DNA of 64,000 nucleotides from an uncultured Aquimarina sp. Lineage in GTDB: Bacteria > Bacteroidota > Bacteroidia > Flavobacteriales > Flavobacteriaceae. The notes under the pieces are model-generated. The model did not search any database and had not been told where the DNA came from. It saw only the letters and a program-made list of their open reading frames with translations. The stretch lies in assembly GCA_947503835.1 (NCBI GenBank), contig CANNFM010000015.1:62001-126000 (forward strand), written 5' to 3'. Both the position numbers and the translations under genes were made by a program. Numbering within the stretch: the stretch's first letter is position 1; every line of letters begins with the position of its first letter. Positions 1 through 8,173 of the stretch are shown one piece after another.

Positions 1-655
1 ATTCTGTATTTACATTTGCTGCCATTACATCATCAAGATACCTTAGCCTTTTAGGGCTAATATCTAAGATAGTAACATCGGCACCCATACCTGCAGCCAT
101 TTTTGCAGCTTGTGTTCCTACAACTCCACCTCCAAGAACTAAAACCTTAGCCGGAGCCACTCCAGGAACACCACCCAGAAGAATCCCTCTTCCTTTTAAA
201 GGTTTTTCTAAATATTTCGCACCTTGTTGAATAGACATTCGACCAGCTACTTCACTCATTGGTGTTAATAATGGCAAACTACGATCAGGATCCTCTACCG
301 TTTCATAAGAAATACATACAGAACCACTGCTGATCATTGCCTTTGTTAACACTTCACTAGAAGCAAAGTGAAAGTAAGTAAACAGTAATTGGTCCTTCTT
401 AATTAAAGAATATTCAGGCTCAATAGGTTCCTTTACTTTAATAATCATTTCTGCAGTTTGGTATACTTCTTCGATCGTAGGTAAAATTTTACCTCCAACG
501 TTGATATACTCTTCATCACTAAAACCACTCTGCAGACCAGCATTTTGCTGGATGAAAACAGTGTGACCATGTCTAACGAGTTCCATTGTTCCGGCAGGTG
601 TAACACCCACCCTGTTCTCGTTATTTTTGATTTCCTTAGGAACACCAATTATCAT
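1..655 (-). CDS. ald: Alanine dehydrogenase, N-terminal part (3' end outside window)
   Basis: The minus-strand reading frame starts at the ATG at 655-653 (MIIGVPKEIKNNENRVGVTP) and stays open to the window edge, giving about 218 residues. The N-terminal motif, the segment LGGGVVGTQAAKMAAGMGA (NAD-binding glycine-rich turn, about residues 175-195) and KAMISSGSVCISYETV are typical of alanine dehydrogenase (AlaDH/PNT family), which interconverts L-alanine and pyruvate with NAD. The family is about 370 residues, so some 150 are missing beyond base 1. It is transcribed away from the downstream-lying leuS block. Identity is firm; only the C-terminal half cannot be assessed. Confidence 0.93.
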   Translation of the reverse strand, partial: MIIGVPKEIKNNENRVGVTPAGTMELVRHGHTVFIQQNAGLQSGFSDEEYINVGGKILPTIEEVYQTAEMIIKVKEPIEPEYSLIKKDQLLFTYFHFASSEVLTKAMISSGSVCISYETVEDPDRSLPLLTPMSEVAGRMSIQQGAKYLEKPLKGRGILLGGVPGVAPAKVLVLGGGVVGTQAAKMAAGMGADVTILDISPKRLRYLDDVMAANVNTE

Positions 656-789
656 ATTCTTATTTTTGTGTCGAAAATAGCTGTTTTTATGACATAAAAC
701 AATAAATCATATCCAAAAAATATTCAATCAATAATTTTGTTGGATTTTAATCATAATTGTTAAAAAACTGAAAACCTAAACAGTAAATA

Positions 790-1050
790 TTAGTTTTTAT
801 ATCGATACTTAAAATACAACAGCAGAAAACCAGAAATCGCCGTTACAAAATTAGCTAAAACAATAGGTAAACTATCAATTAAAAACCCATAAATCAGCCA
901 ACATAGTACTCCTGAAACAAAAATCAACAACATACTTAAGGAAAGACTATCTGTAGATTTTGTTTTCCAGGTTTTATAAACTTGGGGTAGAAATGCGGCT
1001 GTAGTTAATAAAGCTGCAACTAATCCTAGAATTTCTATTGGGTTGATCAT
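790..1050 (-). CDS. SemiSWEET sugar transporter
   Basis: An 86-residue protein with three predicted membrane helices (about residues 7-24, 40-58, 62-80) and the PQ motif in the first helix (FLPQVYKTW). This is the size and layout of bacterial SemiSWEETs, which work as dimers of three-helix bundles and move small sugars across the inner membrane. The motif TKSTDSLSLSML following the first helix is characteristic of the MtN3/PQ-loop family. It stands alone between ald and leuS, so the substrate cannot be inferred from context. Confidence 0.85.
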   Translation of the reverse strand: MINPIEILGLVAALLTTAAFLPQVYKTWKTKSTDSLSLSMLLIFVSGVLCWLIYGFLIDSLPIVLANFVTAISGFLLLYFKYRYKN

Positions 1051-1084
1051 ATTACTATCTGTAAATGATGATTATAACTATTAT

Positions 1085-1265
1085 TGTCGATCTGAGCTTG
1101 TCGAACACTTCGAGAGCCTCACACTTCGAGAGCCTCAGTGTGCGACTCAACAAGCTCAGTGTACGACTTGATAGACTCCGTATGACATCTCACCCTTCGA
1201 GAACACTTCGGCAGGCTCAGCATGGCACCTCAGGGTTCGTTAGTAACAGAGGGCTGAGGCTCTAG
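1085..1265. repeat. Cluster of TGAGCTTGTCGAA-type REP repeats
   Basis: Between the SemiSWEET gene and leuS lies a run of degenerate copies of the flavobacterial repeat core 'gagcttgtcgaa' and its complement 'ttcgacaagctc', with 'acttcgagagcctc' twice in tandem around 1106-1137 and inverted copies near 1147-1160 and 1200-1220. The core also appears at 14031-14052, 23590-23603 and 55420-55434. The region has no gene of its own; any reading frame through it is a product of the repeats. These are 3'-intergenic repeats that may fold in RNA. Confidence 0.75.
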
Positions 1266-1282
1266 AAGCCCATTTATTTCAA

Positions 1283-4200
1283 TTACCCCACCACATTCAC
1301 TATCTTACCAGGCACTACGATTACCTTTTTGGGTGCTCTACCGTCGAGTTGTTGTTGTGTTTTTTCATGTGCCATTACAGCTGCTTCTATCTCTTCTTTA
1401 TTAAGGTCTAAAGACAACTCTAGCATAAAACGCATTTTACCATTAAAGGATATTGGGTATTGCTTGGTACTTTCTATCAAGTGTTTCTCGTCAAACACAG
1501 GAAAAGAGGCAGTAGCGATAGACTCATTATGTCCAAGTTTTTGCCAAAGTTCTTCGGCAATATGTGGCGCATATGGCGAAATTAATACTAATAACGGCTC
1601 AAGGATTGCTCTAGCGTTACATTTTTGAGCCGTCAACTCATTAACCGCAATCATAAACGTACTTACTGAAGTATTGAACGAAAAATTCTCGATATCTTCT
1701 TCTACCTTTTTAATGGTTTTATGTAATGTCTTGAGATCATCTTTTGTGGGTTCGGTTTCGCTTACGCTGAAAACACCCTCCTTACCTCCCTCAAGGGAGG
1801 AATGATATAGCTTCCATAATTTTTTAAGGAACGAATGTACTCCAGTAATCCCGGCAGTATTCCAAGGTTTTGCTTGTTCTAGTGGACCCAGGAACATTTC
1901 GTATAAACGTAAGCTATCTGCCCCATACTGATCACAAATACCATCTGGATTTACTACATTGTATTTGGATTTGGACATTTTTTCGACTTCGCGACCAACA
2001 ATATATTTCCCTTCTTCAAGAATAAATTCGGCATCTTTAAATTCCTTGTACCTTTCGTCTGATTTAAACTTATCAACATCTAATTCATTGGATGAATTAA
2101 CTAAAGAAACATCTACATGAATCGGGGTATATTGAAATTCAATTTTACCTCTAAGATATCCTATAATTTCATCTTTAGATTTTGAGTTTAATTTTTCAAA
2201 GATTAATGATTCATTTAAAGCCAATTTTAATTTTTGTGAATGAACAGGAGGTAAACACTTTCGAAATTCTTCTAAAAACTCTTTTTCTTGCTCTTCATCA
2301 ATATAAGATGCATTAGTAAATCTGACTTTTCCATGAGACACAAGTGTTGGATCTAACTTAAATGGATGTAAATATTTTGTTCCTCCTTCTGTTTTTTCGA
2401 CATGATAAACAGTTCTTCTGAAAGCGAAAGCACTAGTCCCCAAAATCATTCCTTGGTTGATCAGCTTTTTAAATGGTTCTTCTACCGGAAGAAATCCTCT
2501 GTCGTGTAAAAACTTCACCCAAAAACGAGAATATAGCAAGTGCCCTGTAGCATGCTCGCTACCCCCGATATATAAATCCACATTTTGCCAGTATTGCATT
2601 GCTTCCGCGGAAGCGAATTCGTTATCATTACCGGCATCCATATATCTAAATAAGTACCAAGAACTACCTGCCCAACCTGGCATGGTATTCAACTCAAGTG
2701 GGAAAACTGTTTTATGATCAATCTTATCATTAGAAACCACTTCGTTCTTGTCTGCATCCCAAGCCCAAACATCGGCACGACCTAAAGGTGGCTCTCCGGT
2801 TTCGGTAGGAAGGTATTTTTCAATTTCTGGCAATACGATTGGCAAATGTGCTACATCGATCATTTGCGGCATCCCATCTACATAATATACCGGGAATGGT
2901 TCTCCCCAATATCGTTGACGGCTAAATACGGCATCACGCAATCGATAATTAATCTTACCTTCTCCCTGGCCTAATTTTTCTAACTCATAAATAGCAGTTT
3001 TGGTCGCTTTCTTATAGTTTAAACCATTTAGGAAATCAGAATTTGCGATCACCGTATTTTCTTTATCTGCAAAGGCTTCTTCAGAAATATCGACCCCTTC
3101 AAAAATATTAGTTATCGGGATATTAAAGTGTTTTGCAAAATCATAATCACGTTGATCCCCACATGGTACCGCCATTACAGCTCCTGTACCATATCCTGCC
3201 AACACATAATCCCCGATCCAGATCGGTACAGGCTCTTTGGTGAACGGATGCTCTGCATAGGCTCCGGTAAACACACCACTTATAGTTTTTACATCGGCCA
3301 TACGCTCACGTTCACTGCGCTTTGCTGTGGCTTCAACATAAGCTTCAATCTCGGCTTTTTGTTCTGGAGTTGTTATTTTTTGCACCAAATCATGCTCTGG
3401 AGCAAGGGTCATAAACGTTGCTCCAAAAATAGTGTCGGGTCGGGTTGTGAATACTTCGATGGTATGCTGCTTCTCATCCCCACCTAAATCCTCCCCAAAG
3501 GGAAGGACTTTTAACGCGTCTTCGATTTTAACTATTACTTTGTTTATATCATTCAGCACCTCATCGTTCTGGAAACGTAAAAAAGTATACCCCTTCTTTT
3601 CTTCTAACAAAAGTTGTCTTTGTTGGTCTTCTTCTTTTTGAAATTCGTGGATTTCTCCGTCAACCTCAATAATTAGTTTTTTAGAAAGACAAGCGAAATC
3701 AACTATATACTTATCAATTGGGTGTTGTTGTCTAAATTTAAAGCCAAGTTTCTTTGTTTTTAATCTTTCCCATAAAAGAGCTTCTGCCTGAGTTGGATTA
3801 GCTCGCATTTCTTTAGCTCTCTCTAAAAGCGCTCCAGCAATTTCTGGACTCCCTGTTAAATATCCAGCACTTGACTCCCTTCCCTCTGGGAAGGGTTGGG
3901 GATGGGATGGGAGGACCTTAAAAGTCACACTTGCACCCTGTGAACGCCCTATCCAATTGGTTTGAGAATCTTTTAAAGGTTGTGGCCAATCAATTGTATT
4001 AAGCCCGTCTAACAAACGTTGCGCATAAGCAGAGATACGCATACTCCATTGGGTCATCTTTTTGCGAACCACCGGATATCCACCACGCTCAGAAACTCCG
4101 TTTACGATCTCATCATTTGCCAGGACTGTTCCTAATTGCGGACACCAGTTTACCTCTGTCTCTGCCAAATAGGTCAATCTATATTTTAAAAGAACTTCTT

Positions 4201-4789
4201 GCTTTTCTTTAGATGAAAAACGGTTCCAATCTTCTGCTGAAAATTCAGTTACATCTTCATCACAAATCGCATTTACTTTTGTGTTTCCTTCGGAAGTAAA
4301 AATAGCCTCTAACTCCTCTACTTTTCTTGCTTTATTTTCATTAGTATCATACCATGAATTAAAAAGCTCAATAAAGATCCATTGTGTCCATTTGTAGAAC
4401 TTTGGATCACTGGTTCTTACTTCTCGACTCCAATCAAATGAAAAACCAATTTTATCTAATTGCTCACGATAGCGAGCTATATTTTCTTTAGTAGTAACGG
4501 CCGGGTGTTGCCCCGTCTGGATGGCATATTGCTCTGCAGGTAAACCAAAAGAGTCATATCCTTGTGGATGTAATACATTAAATCCTTTATGTCGTTTATA
4601 ACGAGCATAGATATCACTGGCAATATAGCCCAGTGGATGGCCTACGTGCAATCCTGCTCCTGATGGATAAGGAAACATATCCAATACATAGTATTTTGGT
4701 TTGTCACTGCCATTTTGGGCGGTAAAGGTTCTGTTCTCTGCCCAATATTTTTGCCATCTGGCTTCAATGGTATTAAAATCGTAGCTCAT
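1283..4789 (-). CDS. leuS: Leucyl-tRNA synthetase with an internal DUF559 insertion
   Basis: Class Ia aminoacyl-tRNA synthetase charging tRNA-Leu. The HIGH-type motif HVGH is at residues 48-51, the editing (CP1) domain motif FTTRPDTIFGATF follows at about 445, and the KMSKS motif at about 936 (bases 1964-1981). At 1168 residues it is roughly 230 longer than Flavobacteriaceae LeuRS. The excess comes from three places: a DUF559 nuclease-like module with flanking repeat sequence (residues about 292-437) placed just before the editing core; about 90 residues in the leucine-specific region before KMSKS (about 785-885); and a short repeat-derived stretch SSLEGGKEGVFSVSETE near residue 1000. The frame is intact throughout, so the enzyme is presumably made and functional. 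The start is the ATG at 4789, giving the usual MSYDFNTIEARWQKYW N-terminus. Confidence 0.95.
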   Translation of the reverse strand: MSYDFNTIEARWQKYWAENRTFTAQNGSDKPKYYVLDMFPYPSGAGLHVGHPLGYIASDIYARYKRHKGFNVLHPQGYDSFGLPAEQYAIQTGQHPAVTTKENIARYREQLDKIGFSFDWSREVRTSDPKFYKWTQWIFIELFNSWYDTNENKARKVEELEAIFTSEGNTKVNAICDEDVTEFSAEDWNRFSSKEKQEVLLKYRLTYLAETEVNWCPQLGTVLANDEIVNGVSERGGYPVVRKKMTQWSMRISAYAQRLLDGLNTIDWPQPLKDSQTNWIGRSQGASVTFKVLPSHPQPFPEGRESSAGYLTGSPEIAGALLERAKEMRANPTQAEALLWERLKTKKLGFKFRQQHPIDKYIVDFACLSKKLIIEVDGEIHEFQKEEDQQRQLLLEEKKGYTFLRFQNDEVLNDINKVIVKIEDALKVLPFGEDLGGDEKQHTIEVFTTRPDTIFGATFMTLAPEHDLVQKITTPEQKAEIEAYVEATAKRSERERMADVKTISGVFTGAYAEHPFTKEPVPIWIGDYVLAGYGTGAVMAVPCGDQRDYDFAKHFNIPITNIFEGVDISEEAFADKENTVIANSDFLNGLNYKKATKTAIYELEKLGQGEGKINYRLRDAVFSRQRYWGEPFPVYYVDGMPQMIDVAHLPIVLPEIEKYLPTETGEPPLGRADVWAWDADKNEVVSNDKIDHKTVFPLELNTMPGWAGSSWYLFRYMDAGNDNEFASAEAMQYWQNVDLYIGGSEHATGHLLYSRFWVKFLHDRGFLPVEEPFKKLINQGMILGTSAFAFRRTVYHVEKTEGGTKYLHPFKLDPTLVSHGKVRFTNASYIDEEQEKEFLEEFRKCLPPVHSQKLKLALNESLIFEKLNSKSKDEIIGYLRGKIEFQYTPIHVDVSLVNSSNELDVDKFKSDERYKEFKDAEFILEEGKYIVGREVEKMSKSKYNVVNPDGICDQYGADSLRLYEMFLGPLEQAKPWNTAGITGVHSFLKKLWKLYHSSLEGGKEGVFSVSETEPTKDDLKTLHKTIKKVEEDIENFSFNTSVSTFMIAVNELTAQKCNARAILEPLLVLISPYAPHIAEELWQKLGHNESIATASFPVFDEKHLIESTKQYPISFNGKMRFMLELSLDLNKEEIEAAVMAHEKTQQQLDGRAPKKVIVVPGKIVNVVG
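1772..1808. repeat. Palindromic repeat inserted in frame in leuS
   Basis: The stretch around 'ctccctcaagggagg' (palindrome arms 1785-1800) with 'caccctcctta' before it and 'aatgat' after it matches the layout of the intergenic repeat at 58074-58111 (ccctcatt...ctcccatagagag...aatgatt). Here it is read as coding sequence for a Gly/Glu/Ser-rich linker in the C-terminal domain of LeuRS. Relatedness is judged by eye. Confidence 0.6.
3478..3915 (-). mobile_element. DUF559 (Vsr-like endonuclease) module bracketed by inverted repeats, inside leuS
   Basis: About 145 codons within leuS encode a complete DUF559 domain: start motif AKEMRANPTQAEALLWERLK, then FKFRQQHPIDKYIVDFAC, the acidic core IIEVDGEIHE and the end motif TFLRFQNDEVLND. 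DUF559 proteins belong to the restriction-endonuclease-like fold related to Vsr; stand-alone members are about 110-130 residues. On the gene-5' side the insert begins with sequence translated as SHPQPFPEGRES (bases about 3873-3915) and on the 3' side ends with LPFGEDLGGDE (about 3478-3512). The two DNA flanks are imperfect inverted copies of one palindromic repeat (cttccctctgggaag versus ctccccaaagggaag, each followed by a C-rich 'catcccc' tail). This is what a small mobile unit with terminal inverted repeats would look like. Mobility is inference; the domain identity and inverted flanks are visible. Confidence 0.82.
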
Positions 4790-4937
4790 TCATCTAAAAT
4801 TAAGACCGCAAATTTACTAAAACCTTCAGGATAGTACAGCAACATCTTAGGTTAATTGTTTACTATGATTGTAAAAAGTAAAGTTCTGCTGTCTTTTAAT
4901 CTAAAAGGTTCAGAAGCACCTTTTTTAGTCTTCGAAG

Positions 4938-4971
4938 AACCAAAAAGCATCTTCGAAGATGCTTTTTGGTT
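4938..4971. terminator. Perfect 34-bp palindrome, possible bidirectional terminator
   Basis: Bases 4938-4971 form a perfect inverted repeat centred on TTCGAA, with A and T runs on the two sides (arm: aaccaaaaagcatcttc). It lies in the 320-bp gap between leuS and the panE-like gene, which both read leftward, so it can end the panE transcript. No gene is seen in the gap; the leuS promoter should lie in 4800-4930. Confidence 0.55.
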
Positions 4972-4978
4972 AAAATTT

Positions 4979-5043
4979 TAACCTTTGAGGTACTTTTTAT
5001 ACCCTTTTTACTTATTTTTTTAACCTTTGAAGTACTTTTTATA
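4979..5043. repeat. Two 23-bp direct repeats
   Basis: The sequence 'taacctttgaggtactttttata' at 4979-5001 recurs at 5021-5043 with one difference (gg to ag), 42 bp apart. They sit just downstream of the panE-like stop codon. Function unknown; possibly remnants of the neighbouring palindrome family. Confidence 0.6.
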
Positions 5044-5111
5044 TGCAATTAGGTTCTTAATAGAAGTTAAATGGTTATAATTTGAAGTTATTTCATTTGA
5101 ATAACAAAGAC

Positions 5112-6035
5112 TTATTTTCGTGCTTTAGCTTCCATAGGCTGTAAACAACTGTAAACAAAATTATTTGCGGGTGTAAGAACCCCGAGTTTTTTACCTTCTT
5201 TCACAATAAATCCATTAAAATTATCTAGTTCTGAAGGTCTTCCTTCTATAATATCTCGCTGTGTTGATCCGGTAGAATCATAAGGTTGTTTGCCAATAAA
5301 AAACATAATGCGATCGACAAGATCTTTTGGTAATGCAACTCCTTTTGCCTTACCAACTTCATAAATTTCGGTTGCAGTTTGCTCTAGTATCTTTTTGATT
5401 CGTGGATTCTCATACATTTCGCCAATAGTTGCTTTGGTTAATGCGCCCAGACCACTTACTGTGGCAATAAACATAAACTTACTCCAGATATCTACATAAA
5501 TATCTTTGGATATGGTATTGTTAAATCCAGCTTTATCAAACACCTCTTTCACCTTATGCAAGCGATCAGTGATACGTTTATCGGTCTCACCAAAAACTAC
5601 TTCGGGAGCATGTCCAAAATGAGAAATTACTCCTGGAGCTTCTATTTTACTATAAATTTTACATAATCCTCCTAGTACATGCTTCGCATCTATCACAGAA
5701 AGCAATTTTTCTGCATTATCTGCACCGTTCTGCAATGGGATCACAATGGTTTCATCTTTAAGAATAGGCTTGATCAATTCTGCAGCTTCGGGAACTTGCC
5801 AAGACTTTGTGCAAATTAAAATCAGATCTGCTTTTTCTACCTCATCAATAGTATTGGTCGCCAAGAACGGCCGTGTTACAAAATCACCATCTATACTTTT
5901 TACTTGCAACCCGTTTTGTATGATAGCTTCCAGATGTTTTCCTCTGGCTATCAAAGTAACTTTCTGATTTGATTGAGAAATTTTTCCTCCAAAATATCCT
6001 CCAACACCGCCCACACCAATAATCACTGTATGCAT
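5112..6035 (-). CDS. panE: Ketopantoate reductase (2-dehydropantoate 2-reductase)
   Basis: A 307-residue NADPH-dependent reductase of the ApbA/PanE family, which converts ketopantoate to pantoate in CoA synthesis. The N-terminus MHTVIIGVGGVGGYFGGKI is the Rossmann GxGxxGxxxG motif. The segment LICTKSWQVPEAAELIKP and PLQNGADNAEKL (about residues 93-110) is the conserved substrate/cofactor KxxxNG-type region, and KFMFIATVSGLGALTKATIGE holds the C-terminal helix bundle signature. Length matches the family. It stands alone, so a PanE-like enzyme acting on another 2-keto acid cannot be excluded; paralogues are common in this family. Confidence 0.85.
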   Translation of the reverse strand: MHTVIIGVGGVGGYFGGKISQSNQKVTLIARGKHLEAIIQNGLQVKSIDGDFVTRPFLATNTIDEVEKADLILICTKSWQVPEAAELIKPILKDETIVIPLQNGADNAEKLLSVIDAKHVLGGLCKIYSKIEAPGVISHFGHAPEVVFGETDKRITDRLHKVKEVFDKAGFNNTISKDIYVDIWSKFMFIATVSGLGALTKATIGEMYENPRIKKILEQTATEIYEVGKAKGVALPKDLVDRIMFFIGKQPYDSTGSTQRDIIEGRPSELDNFNGFIVKEGKKLGVLTPANNFVYSCLQPMEAKARK

Positions 6036-6050
6036 ATTTTAAAACTATTT

Positions 6051-6270
6051 TATACCCGTTGTGCATTTAGGAAAATCATTACAAAAAAAGCGTCAATTCG
6101 AGTATTTTGCGTAATGAAATGAAGACAAAATGTATCGAGAATAGCTTTTTTTAACCAATAATCCTATTCTCGATAGCTCTGCTGAGCCAGTCGAAGTACA
6201 CTTCTCCTAAAGTCGAAGCACTCGAATTGACGGAGTTTGGTTAAAAAATATCTAAATGCACAATGGGTTA
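6051..6270. mobile_element. MITE-like 220-bp element with nested inverted repeats
   Basis: The ends are inverted repeats of about 18 bp: 'acccgttgtgcatttag' at 6054-6070 and its near-complement 'ctaaatgcacaatgggtt' at 6252-6269. Inside are a second inverted pair, 'cgtcaattcgagt' (6091-6103) against 'actcgaattgacg' (6220-6232), and a third, 'tatcgagaata' (6133-6143) against 'tattctcgata' (6165-6175). There is no reading frame of note. The size, terminal repeats and lack of coding capacity suit a miniature inverted-repeat element. The rest of the gap to ftsX (6271-6457) shows only a small GAAA-loop hairpin at 6389-6404. Confidence 0.65.
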
Positions 6271-6457
6271 ATTTATGAACAAGAATCTTTTCAAGTATAC
6301 GTTATTCCTTTATAAACAAAAGTTAATGAAAACACAAAATAAAGAGATGTCGTTCTGCAATGGGATGTATTAGGCTTTACTTATTTCAAAATGCGAAAGC
6401 ATTTAAAATAGGAGTCTCACTAAACTTTATTATTTTTACGCCAAAATCAGATTATCT

Positions 6458-7336
6458 ATGAGCTCATCTTTCGAAAAATATCAGAAACGACGACTAATAT
6501 CTTCCTATTTCTCTGTAATTATTAGTATTTCGTTAGTGTTATTTTTATTGGGTTTATTAGGATTATTGGTTTTAAACACGAAAAAAGTCGCAGATCATTT
6601 CAAAGAAAAAATTGCGCTCACCATATACTTAAAAGATACTGCCAAGGATGTAGAAGTAAAACAGCTTGAAAAAACATTAGCACTTGCAGAATATACAAAA
6701 TCAACCACTTTTATTTCTAAGGATGAAGCTGCCGAAGAGCATAGTAAGGATATTGGAGAAAATTTTATGGATTTTCTGGGATATAACCCGCTCCAAAATT
6801 CAATTGATGTGTATCTAAAAGCTGACTTTGTTGCACCAGATAAAATTGAAGAAATTTCTACCTCGATCACAAAAAAGAATTTTGTAGACGAGGTAATCTA
6901 TGATAAACCTTTAATTTCTTTATTAAATGATAATATTAAAAGGATTAGCTTTTGGGTATTGTTAATTAGCGGGGTTTTTACATTTATTGCGGTGCTACTT
7001 ATTAATAGTTCTATTCGATTATCTGTATACTCCAAAAGGTTTATTATTAAAACCATGCAAATGGTGGGCGCCACTAAGAAATTTATTCGCAAGCCTTTTG
7101 TATGGAAAAGTGTACGCTTAGGCATGATTGGAGCCATTGTAGCCTTGATTGGTGTAAGTGTAGTATTATTCTATCTGGATAAAACATTCCCCGAATTAGC
7201 ACTATTGGAAGACGAAATCTTACTTATTATCTTGTTTTTAGGCGTTTTTGGAATTGGGGTATTAATCACCTGGATAAGCACGTTTTTTGCTACACAACGA
7301 TTCTTAAATCTAAGGACAGACGAACTGTATTATTAA
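6458..7336 (+). CDS. ftsX: Cell division protein FtsX
   Basis: A 292-residue four-helix membrane protein: one N-terminal helix (about 19-41), an extracytoplasmic domain (about 45-160), then three helices in the C-terminal FtsX/permease domain (about 165-190, 220-245, 255-280). The segment YSKRFIIKTMQMVGATKKFI between the second and third helices is the family signature (MxLVGAT). FtsX partners the ATPase FtsE and links septal cell-wall hydrolysis to division; ftsE is not next to it here, as is usual in Bacteroidota. It heads a forward operon running through truB. Confidence 0.93.
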   Translation: MSSSFEKYQKRRLISSYFSVIISISLVLFLLGLLGLLVLNTKKVADHFKEKIALTIYLKDTAKDVEVKQLEKTLALAEYTKSTTFISKDEAAEEHSKDIGENFMDFLGYNPLQNSIDVYLKADFVAPDKIEEISTSITKKNFVDEVIYDKPLISLLNDNIKRISFWVLLISGVFTFIAVLLINSSIRLSVYSKRFIIKTMQMVGATKKFIRKPFVWKSVRLGMIGAIVALIGVSVVLFYLDKTFPELALLEDEILLIILFLGVFGIGVLITWISTFFATQRFLNLRTDELYY

Positions 7337-7344
7337 TAGATCTT

Positions 7345-8169
7345 ATGGGACCAATAGAATGGAATGTCGATCCTGAGATTGTAAAGTTATTTAATACTTT
7401 TCCTTTAAAATACTACGGAATACTTTTTGTTTTGGGATTACTGCTTGGTTATGAGATTGTAAAACGTATATATAAATCAGAGAATATTTCTGTTGAAAAT
7501 CTTGAAAAATTATCTACCTATCTGTTTATCGGCATACTATTAGGTGCACGTCTTGGTCATTGTCTCTTTTATGATTTTGCATATTTCTCTAAGCATCCTC
7601 TAGAAATATTTTTACCATTTCAAATTACTGAAGGAAACTGGCATTTTACTGGATTTGCAGGATTAGCAAGTCATGGTGGTAGTATCGGGGCAATATTAGC
7701 GATCATAATCTACAGTATACGAAGCAAAACATCATTACTATGGATACTAGATCGCGTAGCTATTGGAGCACCGATTACAGGAGCATTTATAAGATTTGGA
7801 AACTTTATGAATTCTGAAATTTATGGAAAACCAACCGAAGGAAACTACGGAGTAGTTTTTATACAAGATGATTTGATCCCAAGACATCCTACACAATTAT
7901 ATGAAGCTTTTTCATACCTTATAATTTTTGGAATATTATGGTACCTATACAAAAAAACTAATTTAAGGAATAATGAAGGTTTCATCTTTGGAATCTTATT
8001 AGTAATTCTTTTTTCGGCAAGGTTAGTATTAGAGATCTTCAAAGAAAATCAAGTTGCTTTTGAAGATAATATGGCGTTAAACATGGGACAATTGTTGAGC
8101 ATTCCTTTTATACTCGCTGGAATAACATTAGTAGTAATCAGCAAGATGAAAACTAAACTTACAACTTGA
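7345..8169 (+). CDS. lgt: Prolipoprotein diacylglyceryl transferase
   Basis: Lgt attaches diacylglycerol from phosphatidylglycerol to the lipobox cysteine of prelipoproteins at the inner membrane. The 274-residue protein has about seven membrane helices and the known essential segments: GARLGH (67-72), SHGG (109-112), the signature RFGNFMNSE (150-158) and HPTQLYE (181-187). Only 8 nt separate it from ftsX and 4 nt from the next gene, so it is cotranscribed. The same chromosome region encodes several lipoproteins (GldD, MbnP-like, propeller protein) that need this enzyme. Confidence 0.95.
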   Translation: MGPIEWNVDPEIVKLFNTFPLKYYGILFVLGLLLGYEIVKRIYKSENISVENLEKLSTYLFIGILLGARLGHCLFYDFAYFSKHPLEIFLPFQITEGNWHFTGFAGLASHGGSIGAILAIIIYSIRSKTSLLWILDRVAIGAPITGAFIRFGNFMNSEIYGKPTEGNYGVVFIQDDLIPRHPTQLYEAFSYLIIFGILWYLYKKTNLRNNEGFIFGILLVILFSARLVLEIFKENQVAFEDNMALNMGQLLSIPFILAGITLVVISKMKTKLTT

Positions 8170-8173
8170 TTAT

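Noticed and set aside
445..648. A 67-codon minus-strand frame at the left end
   Set aside because: It overlaps the alanine dehydrogenase reading frame, which starts at 655 and is clearly the real gene.
1065..1265. A 66-codon plus-strand frame between the SemiSWEET gene and leuS
   Set aside because: It runs entirely through tandem REP repeats; the peptide is a Ser/Arg/Leu-rich product of the repeat and has no homology signal.
3128..3487. A 119-codon plus-strand frame in leuS
   Set aside because: Antisense to the conserved editing domain of leuS; no family features.
3478..3915. Intein in leuS
   Set aside because: The insert lacks a Cys/Ser at its first position, a terminal His-Asn, and Hint-domain blocks; its borders are translated palindromic repeats, so protein splicing is not supported.
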